Made by a program: the position numbers and the translations under genes. From the NCBI GenBank assembly GCA_947377865.1, contig CANCHK010000001.1, forward strand, positions 34,461 through 98,460: DNA of 64,000 nt, read 5' to 3'. How positions within the stretch are numbered: position 1 is the stretch's first letter; each line of letters opens with the position of its first letter. This stretch comes from Opitutia bacterium. Lineage in GTDB: Bacteria; Verrucomicrobiota; Verrucomicrobiia; Opitutales; UBA953. Shown here piece after piece: positions 23,101 to 32,100 of the stretch. The notes under the pieces are model-generated. The model was not told where the DNA came from and did not search any database. It worked only from the letters and a program-made list of their open reading frames with translations.

Positions 23101-26100
23101 GAGTCGCCGCATAGTCGATTGATCCGTCCGCTTGGGTAGACCAATTGGAACCAGGAACCAGCGTCGCCCACGAACCAGTGGCCTGAGCGTTATTCCAGTA
23201 ACGGGGCGTGTAAGCGAGGACGTCCAAGCTAACGAGCGTATCCGTCGTAGTGATCGTGAAGTTGTAGCCGGAAGGGGCAGTACCGAGACCGTACGAGGCC
23301 CCGCTCAGGCCGCTCGGAGCGGAGAGCAGCTCGAAACTGCCCGAGCCGAAACCAGAGATAGTCAGAAGATTGATGGTGACTGTGCCGGCGGTTACAGCGG
23401 TTCCGCCCGTGCCGACAACAATCTTATCACTGATGCCGGTAGAGCCGAGCTCGAAGCCAAGGGTCGCGCCACTGGCCAAAGTCAGGGCCCCGGTCGTTCC
23501 ACCCAAGGTCAGTACTTCGGCGGCGGAATTGACGAGATGCAGGGTGCCAGCGGAACCTACGTTGATGGCGGACACGCCGCTCGTGCCGAAACCGGCCTGC
23601 AGGGTGCCGGCATTGACGGTCACGGCGTTCAGTCCGGAGTTCCACGCGGTGGAACCCGTGAGGACAAGCTTACCTACGCCCGACTTGGTCAGGTTGCCGG
23701 TGCTGCTAGCGCGCACACTAGGCAGAGTAAGTACGCCAGCCGCATCAGCGACCTCGATGGTCGCGCCGCCCAGTCCGAACTCGACAGCGTGGTTGGTCGA
23801 AAGAGTCAGCGAGCTTGCCGGCGTGTAGGCCAACGTGCCGCCGTTGACCGAGATGATATTGGTGGCGCTGGCGTCGCCAAGATTAGCGTCGGCAGAGAAC
23901 TGCAGCTTACCCTCGGTGACCGAGACCGTGCCGCTGAACGTGTTAGACGCAGACAGGGTGACGGTGCCAGCTGTGGTCTTAGTGATGCCGCTGCTTCCCG
24001 TGAGGATGCCAGAGACCGTGCCGGAGCGCAGGCGGAAGTCAGAGGAAGAAGAGAGCGTACCAGTAGTGCCGGTGATGGTACCGGAATCCAGAGTGACCAC
24101 ACCGACCGTCTCGGCGAAGGTGGCGAGGTCGAGTGTGCCGCCGCCGACCGTCACAGCTCCCGTGTCGGCGAGCACTTCATTGCCGCCTAGGGCAAGGGTG
24201 CCGCCGGTGATGTTGGTCCCTCCCGCGTAGGTGTTACTGGCGCCAAGGGTGAGCTTACCGTTACCGACCTTGGTGAGTCCGGCCGCGGCATTGGTCGTCG
24301 AAAGTCCGGTAAAGGCAACCGATGCGCCCGTGCCGCCGCCGCCAATCAGGTCAAGCTTGGGAACGGTGCCGGCGACGTAGGTTCCAGGATTGGTGATGAC
24401 GATGCCGGTGACCTTAGCCAAGACGGGGTCGATGATGGCATAGCCTTGGGCGGGCGTGCCGCCGGGGATCATGCCGGTGGTGCTGAACCGGACTAGGGGG
24501 GCGCCGATGTAACCGATGCCACCGTTAAGTGTCATGTCCGCCTGGGTGATGCCCACCCCAGCGGCCGCACGGAGCGGCGCATGGAAGGCGACGTCGAAGC
24601 CGGCGGTATCGACGGTCAGACCGCCGACGAAGTTCGGGGCGACCGAACGGAAGCCCGCCGTCGTGCCTCGGCTGTTGTCGCCCGTCTGGTTGTCGACGGC
24701 CCCGTAAAGCACGGCATTGATCGTCGCGCCTTGGACGGTCGCCGGCAGGAAGCTCGTCAGGTTATTGCTGGCCTTGAGCGTGCCGCCGGAACCGGCGAAA
24801 TTGATGACGACGTCGCCGGAGGTCGGAAGGCTGGTCGAGATATTGGCACCGGTGCTGAAAACACCCTTGGCCAGGTTGACGAAGACCTGGTTGCCGGGAT
24901 TGTTGCCGGCGGTGGTCGAATTCCCGATACGAAGCGTCTGATTGCCCGTCCTGAACTCGCCACCCGCCATGTTCAGCGACGCAAGCACGTTAGGAACAGT
25001 GGTGTTGATGAGAAGGCCGAAAGGATTGGCCGCTCCCGTATGGTCGATCAGGCCGCCGTCCAAGACGTTGAAGGACGCGTTGCCGTAGTTGAGGAGCCAG
25101 TCGCCGTTGGTATTGTCCAGGAAACCCGCGGTACCGGCATTGCCCGCGGCCCCCGCGATACCGACATTGACCACGGAGACGCCGTTGCCGCTCGATGAAG
25201 CCATGAAACGGCTGCCGCTACCGGAATCGTTATAAGTGCCGCCGGTGAGGTTGAAATAGCCGTAGCCGTAACCTTGCGCGACCCATTGGGATCCACCGGT
25301 CCCCGGGGTGACGGTCACGACGCCGGCGGTCTGGTTATAGGCATTGGCTGAACCCGCGACGCTTCCTTGCGTCGTGGCATAAAGCGTCATGTTGGCGGAA
25401 ACGTTAGTCACCGTCTTGCCGCCCGACCCGGTCGCGGCCATGTCCAGCTTGGTGGAAGCCGGGTTCCCGATGATGGCCGCATTGACGTTAAGGATGCCGC
25501 CAAGAACGGTCAGGCTGCCAGTGATACTCTGGGCGGCATTAATGTTGAGGGTTCCTTGGCTGACGAAGGTCGCACCGGTCGAATTGATCAAGCCAGTGAG
25601 ATTGAGCGTGCCGGTGCCCGTCTTCGTGAAGACGCTTGCGCCTTGGCCGTTGGAAATATTCGAGGCGAGGGTCAAGACCCCGGAACCATAGACATGGGCG
25701 ACCAGGTCGGAGTTGGTCGCCGTGTTGCCTTGGATATTGCCGCCGGTGATCGTGAACGCGTCGCTACCTTGGAAGATGAAGCCACCAGCCGTCAGCGTCA
25801 GCGTATTTCCGGTGCCGATGGTCAGGGCTTGGCCCGAACCGTTTGGCTGCAGCTTCATCTTATCTACCGTCCAATTGCCAGTCAGGCTAAGGTTCTGCGT
25901 GATCCACGGAGTCAGCGTAGTCGAGCCGGTAGTCGTCACAGGATTAAGCGCGTAATCCGTGAACGCAGTGCTCGCCGTGTTGACACCGGTATTCTTGATG
26001 AAGTCGATGTTCCCATCGCCGGTCGTAAACACGATCTTTCCACGCGGTGCGCTGCCGGATACGGCGCTGTAATCCGTACCAAGCTTGAGCACGGACGTCA

Positions 26101-29100
26101 CGGGAGCAGTCACGAGCAGGGACATGCCCGCTGACGTCGCTGTAACCGCACCGAAAGCCACGGTGGGCAGGTTCGCGGAACCATTCGGGTCGATGGTCAG
26201 GAAATTGGCGCCCGATGAAGTGGTAATCGCACCGAGCGTCGCATTGAGCGCGGTGGTCGTGCTGGCCTTCCAGGTCAGGCCGCTGCCGCCGTATAGCGTG
26301 ATGCTACCAGTCGCGGACCACATGCTGGCGAGCGAAGAGGCGGAATGGTCGAAGAGGATCGAGCCGGCGTAGACCGTGATGCCGCCGGTCGCGATATGGG
26401 CGCCGGAGGCACCATCTAAGGTCAGCACGCCGGATCCTAGCTTGTACAGGCCGAGGGTGCCGACGCCGCCGTTGGCGAACACGCCGCTGAAGGTGGTGCT
26501 GGCTTGGTTCATGCCGACCTGCACGTTCGTGGCAGTGCTGGCGTGGGTATTATTCACCGTGCCGGAGCCAGTCAGGGAGGCGAAATACTGGGTGCTGAAG
26601 CCGTTGGTCGAGAATGTCGCGCCGGACTGGACCTCCAGCGAGGAGAACTGTGATGTCGCCGAGGTCCAGCCCGCCTTGACGGTGCCAGCGGCGATCACCA
26701 TTGCCCCCGTGTACGCGCTGGGACGACTATAACCGAAGGCGATCGAGGTCGTCGCGGTGACCGAACGAGCGTTGTTGATCGTGATGGTATTGCCGGTGAC
26801 GGAGGTGACGGCGTCCCCCGCGGTCAGGCCGGCTGCCGACGTCATGACGACCATGCCGGGCAAGACGCCGGTCGCGTCAGCGACGGTGAAGCTAGTAGAA
26901 CTCGTGGTGGCTATCCCGGTCGTCGGATTGAGGATGACTCCGCCCAGCACCAGGGTGCCCAGACCTTTCTTAGTGAGGCCGTAACTGCCCTGCACAAGAC
27001 CGTAGGCGGTGAGCGTAGTCCCGGAATCCGCGACGGTCCAGGACTGATCGGACCCGAGGAATACGGAGGCCGTGGTAGCAACCGACGCAGGCGCCCCGGA
27101 CTGCACGTCGATACCGTCAGCGGAAGAGGCTGGGGCGAGCGTAAGCGTGCCGAACTGTCCGGTGGTAACGCTAGCGGACGTGTTCAGGGCCACCGAAGCA
27201 ATGGCAGGAGTGCCGAAGACATTGTTGAACACCAAACCGCCCGAGAAGACAGGTCCGTCGACGAAGACCGCTTGCGAGGGGCCCGCGATGCCCGCGGCGT
27301 TGAAGATGACCTTGTTCGCGATGCCGGGAAGGCCGGAGATGACGTTCAGGCCGGCCGAGTCGGACGTGAAGTTGCTGCCGCTGCCATTGAAACCGAACCA
27401 ATTGTTATTCACCCCGCCCTTCCAATAGGCGTCACCCGAAAGGGCGGCGACCGTCAGTGTCACGGCCGTGTCGGTGGCAGACAGCGCATAGGTGCTGCCC
27501 TGCCCTGCCTGCGAAGTGATCGCTGAGAGGGCCATCGTCTTGGTTCCTCCGCTGAGGCCGGAAGCGGCGGTGATCAGGTCGTAGGTGCCAGCGCCGAAGT
27601 TACCAATCGGGCGGAGCTGGAAATTGACGGTGTTCGCGAGGGTGGCGGCACCGTTCAGGACGAACTTGTCCGAGCTGGCGACGGAGCCAAGTTCCATGCC
27701 CAGGGTCGAGGTGCCGCTGCCGGCGCCGAGGTCGAGTCCGGAAAGCCTCCACGTCTGACCTGCGGCGTTGAACAAATTGAGGGTGGCACCGCCGGCGACC
27801 ACGAAGTTCGCGGAGTTCTTGAAGGTCAGCGGAGCCTGCAGATTCAGGGTGCCGGCGCTGACGGTCGTCAAGCCGCCATGCTCCAACGCCGCGCCATTAT
27901 TGACCGTCATCGTGCCGTTGCCGGCCTTGGTCAGCGACAATGTGCCAGTGGAGCTATTCTTGAACGTGAAGGTTCCGAAGACGGGGGTGCTGACCGTAAG
28001 ATTACCAAGGCTGACGTTCGCATCATTGAGACCGAAGGTCACGGTACGCGCCGTCGAGGAATTGGCATCGAGGATCGAGTTGCCAGCCGAAGTGGCCGTG
28101 AGGCCGTTGAAGTTCTGCGTGTACCCGTTGAGGTTGAACGTGGACGTGATTCCCACGGCCGGGTTCATCGTGACGCTGGCGCCAGAGGCCCCGGTCGTCA
28201 GAGGATTATTAACGCCCAACTTGATCGTGCCCGTGGAACTCAGGGTGGTGACCGCGGGCAACGACGCGTTCAGATTAGCCGTACCAGCGCCCGTGGTGCT
28301 AGTAAGCGTCAAGGACGTGAGTGCGGCCTGCGTCGCATTGACGTTCGCCGTACCCGCACCACTCAGGGTCAAGGACGTCAAGGCGGCCTGCGTCGCATTG
28401 AGGTTCGCCGTACCGGCACCGCTCAGGGTCAAGGTCGTCAAGGCGGCCTGCGTCGCATTGAGGTTCGCCGTACCGGCACCGCTCAGGGTCAAGGTGGTCA
28501 ACGATGCCAAGGCAGCGTTGATATTCGCGGTGGCCGCGCCGGCGTAGGTGAACGTAGCCAAGGCAGGCTGGGCAGCGGTGATATTCAACGTACCGGAGCC
28601 GCTCAGAGTCACGGTCGCCAGGGCGGACATGCCCTGACCGAGGTTGGTGATGCCGGTTCCACTGTGCGTGAGCGTCGCGATCGTCGTCTGGGCGGCGTTG
28701 ACGATCAACGTGCCGGTGCCGCTGTTCGTGATGGCGTTGGACGCCTGCTGGTCGGCGCCGACACCCAAGGAGCCGGAGCCGGCGAAGGTGATGTTGGCGA
28801 AAAAGCCCGTGGCGGTGGTGGTGCTCGGGACATTCCAGAGGGTCGCGCCGGTACCGTTGAAGGTAAGGGTACGACTGGACTGCATCGCGTTCCACGTGGC
28901 GGCGTTGGCGTTGGAGAACGTGAGCGTCTTGCCGCTGGCGATGTTGTTGATGAAGGTGTTGTTCGCCGTGGTATTCCCGAAGGTCCATGCGCCGGTGAAC
29001 GTCAGCGAATAATCCCCTATGAAACCGGTGTTATAACTGGTTGTCGTGACGTTGGAAGCGATCGGATTGCTCAGGGTGCGGTCCGCGCCATAAGCGAAGA

Positions 29101-32100
29101 CCTGGCCGTCGTTGAACTTCAGGGTGCCGCTGCCGAAGGCGGTGTCGCTGCCCGCCCCTAACGTACCCTTGGTCACCTGAGTGTCTGAGGTGTAAGTGTT
29201 GTTACCCGTCAGTACCCACGTGGCGCCGCCGTCGACGATGACGGTGAGTGCATTATTGCTGCTATCATTGGCCAAGATGGAGTCGATCCGGTTGGCAAAG
29301 GTGCTGCTTCCGCGCAGGTAAAGGGACCTGAGTCCAGCCGCCCCGGTGTTCTGGACATTGGTGAGCACTAAGGCGCCGGTGCCGTTGGCATGGATCTGCG
29401 GATTGACGGCGCCGGCGCCGATCTCGATGTAACGGTCGCTCGTCTCGCCAGGGCCCACATAGTTGAGCACGGATGAGACGAGGGTGACGGCGTTGGCGAC
29501 TAGGTTTGCGCCGGTGCTCGTGCCGACGCTACTGCCGGCCGAACCGGAACTGTTGCCGAGTGAATTGACGGTCAGCGTACCGGACGCAATCGCAGTGACA
29601 CCAGTGTAGGTGTTGGCTCCAAGCAACTGAAGCACCGTATTGGACGCCGCAATAGTCAGGGCACCGCTACCGCTGTTACTGAGCACGCCCGAAATCGTCG
29701 CGTAGTCGGTGCCCGTCGACGGATTATCGGTCACCGTGATCGTGTGCGCGTTCCCGGCGAGGTCGATGTTGTTCCTGATCTCGACCTCGGCCAACGCGGT
29801 GGCGCTGTTCAGGTTGAGATTGGCGTTCGCTGCAGTGTAGAAGCCTCCGCTGTTAAAGGTCAGCGTCGAGGGCGTGGACTGCCCGCCGATGTTGACGGTC
29901 AGCTTTTCGGTGTCGGAAGCGAAACCGCTGGCCGTCGCCTGGAGCGTGATCGTACCGGTGCCAGCCGCGGCTGAAGCCGTAAGTGAACGGGTCAGGCTGC
30001 CGGACATTTGCAGGATGCCGGCGTTGATGACGATCGGGCTGTTCGCCGGGATTGTGGAAACGATCGAGCCCGCGGGGCCATAGGTTCCGACCAGCGTACC
30101 GGCGGAAATCGTAGTGAGTCCCGTGTAGCTGTTCGACGAATTGCCAAGCACCCAGATGCCGGCGCCGGACTTGGTCAAGGAGGTGTACTGTGCGACGCCC
30201 GTTGCGTTCGTGTTGTTTGTCAGCTGCGGGAAGAAGGTGCTGTCTCCCAACGAGCTGCCGGCCAAGGTGAGACCCTGGGCGGCGGCGTTGGCATTGGCGG
30301 CGGAACCGAATACGATCGGATTCGTGTTGCTGAAGACGAGCGACGAATTGAAGGCCGACTGGTTCTCGATCAGTCCGCCCGGATTGCTGGCGGCCGAGTT
30401 GAGCGTGAAGAGGCGGTCAGTACTGACGGAGCTCAGTCCAGTGTAACGGATGCCAGAATACTGGTTGCCCGTGAAGACCCAGGATGCGGCGTTCGTCGCG
30501 GTGGAAGTGGCATCCCCCTTCCCGATGGCGGAAGCGGCGCCGATGTTCGCGAGGTTCATCACCGAAGTACGGGTGAAGGTACCCGAGATGCCGTTGGTCG
30601 CCGCAAAGGTGAAGACGCCGGTGAACGTGCTCAGGCCGGACCAGACGGTATTGGCGCCCAACGTCATCACGTTGAGCTTCTGGGCACCGGCTTCTTCCTG
30701 GAAGATGCCGGAGAAAACCGTGCCGGCTACGGAGCTCACATAAGCCTGAGAAGTCGTGCTAGAGTTGGTGATCGTACCGGCGCCATCCAGGGGGCCGATT
30801 GGCTGGGTCGTGCCGTTGAGATCCAGGGTGGCACCCTGGCGAACGACCAGACTGGGCGCGCCGCTGGAACTACCATAAGTTCCCGGACCAATCACCGCGC
30901 CGGTGTTGAGTTTCACCTTGCCCTCGTTGATGGTATTCGTGGCCGAAGCGGAACCGACGAGGACTGTGTCGATCAGCAGGGTGCCGAGGCCGTTCTTAGT
31001 CCATCCTCCGGTCGACGTGCTGGTGATCGGCGTCTGCAACGTGAGCAGGTCGTTCGCCTGATTGACGCGGATAACCACCGCACCCGTGCCGCCTGACGTG
31101 ATACCGGAACCGCCTTTGATGGTCGAGCTGCCACCGTCAACCAGGATTGGCGCCTCGCCGTTAGCTCCGAGCTGGATGGTCAGCAAGTTGGACGCCGCGA
31201 GCGTGAGGGTGTTAGCCGAGAGTTTCAGCGAAGACACCGTCATTGCCGTCTGCGCGGTGATGTCACCGGTGATGCGATTATGCTTCGCGGCGGTGAGCGT
31301 CGCCGCGCCCGCGATGGCATCGACGAAGCCCGTGGTCGTGCCGTAGGTAGGCGCCGCGATAACCACCGCGGTCGTGCCGCTGGAGTAGGCGAAGTTCGAG
31401 CCGTTGACGTAGATATGTCCGTTGCCGAAGAGGGCGGTCGCCGAAGAGGCGGCCGCAGCGGTGAAGGTGACACTCCCCGCGGGCGAAGAGGAGAGGTCGA
31501 TATTGATACCAGAGGTCTTCGCTACAGTACCCAAGGAGGCGAAGATCAGTCCGGCCGTACCGGTGCCGTTGGCCGTCAGCTTGATGGTGCCGGCGCCGTT
31601 GGTAGGCGTAAGCGCGCCAAGAGATTCGGTGGTCGCCGTATTGGAGACGGCGACGAGCTCGAGGGTGCCGCCAGCCCAGTAATTATTGGCATTCTGGTTG
31701 AAGATAACCGCGCCGGTGGACTTGATGACATCCGACGCAGCCAGGACAGCCTTGATCTTCAGCGTGCCTCCGGTGATGGTGGTCGCACCGGTGTAAGTGT
31801 TCGCGCCGGAAAGGGCCCAAGTTCCCGTGTCGTTCTTCGTGATGCCCATCGTGCCCGTGAAGTCGGGCAGGATACCGGAGAGGAGATTGTCGGTGGTATT
31901 GGTCCCGCCGAGGACGAGGGCGCGGGCGGCGGCGTTGCCGATGCCCGTGAAGTTAGAACTGATAACGACCGGGTTGGCGCCCGGCTGGCTGGCGTTAATG
32001 TAGGCGTTAACCGTCGTCGTATTGATGTTGATGACGCGGCTCGTCGTCAGGCCCAGTGCCGTCGGCGTCGTCGACGTGCCGATGGTGAGCATCCCCGGAG

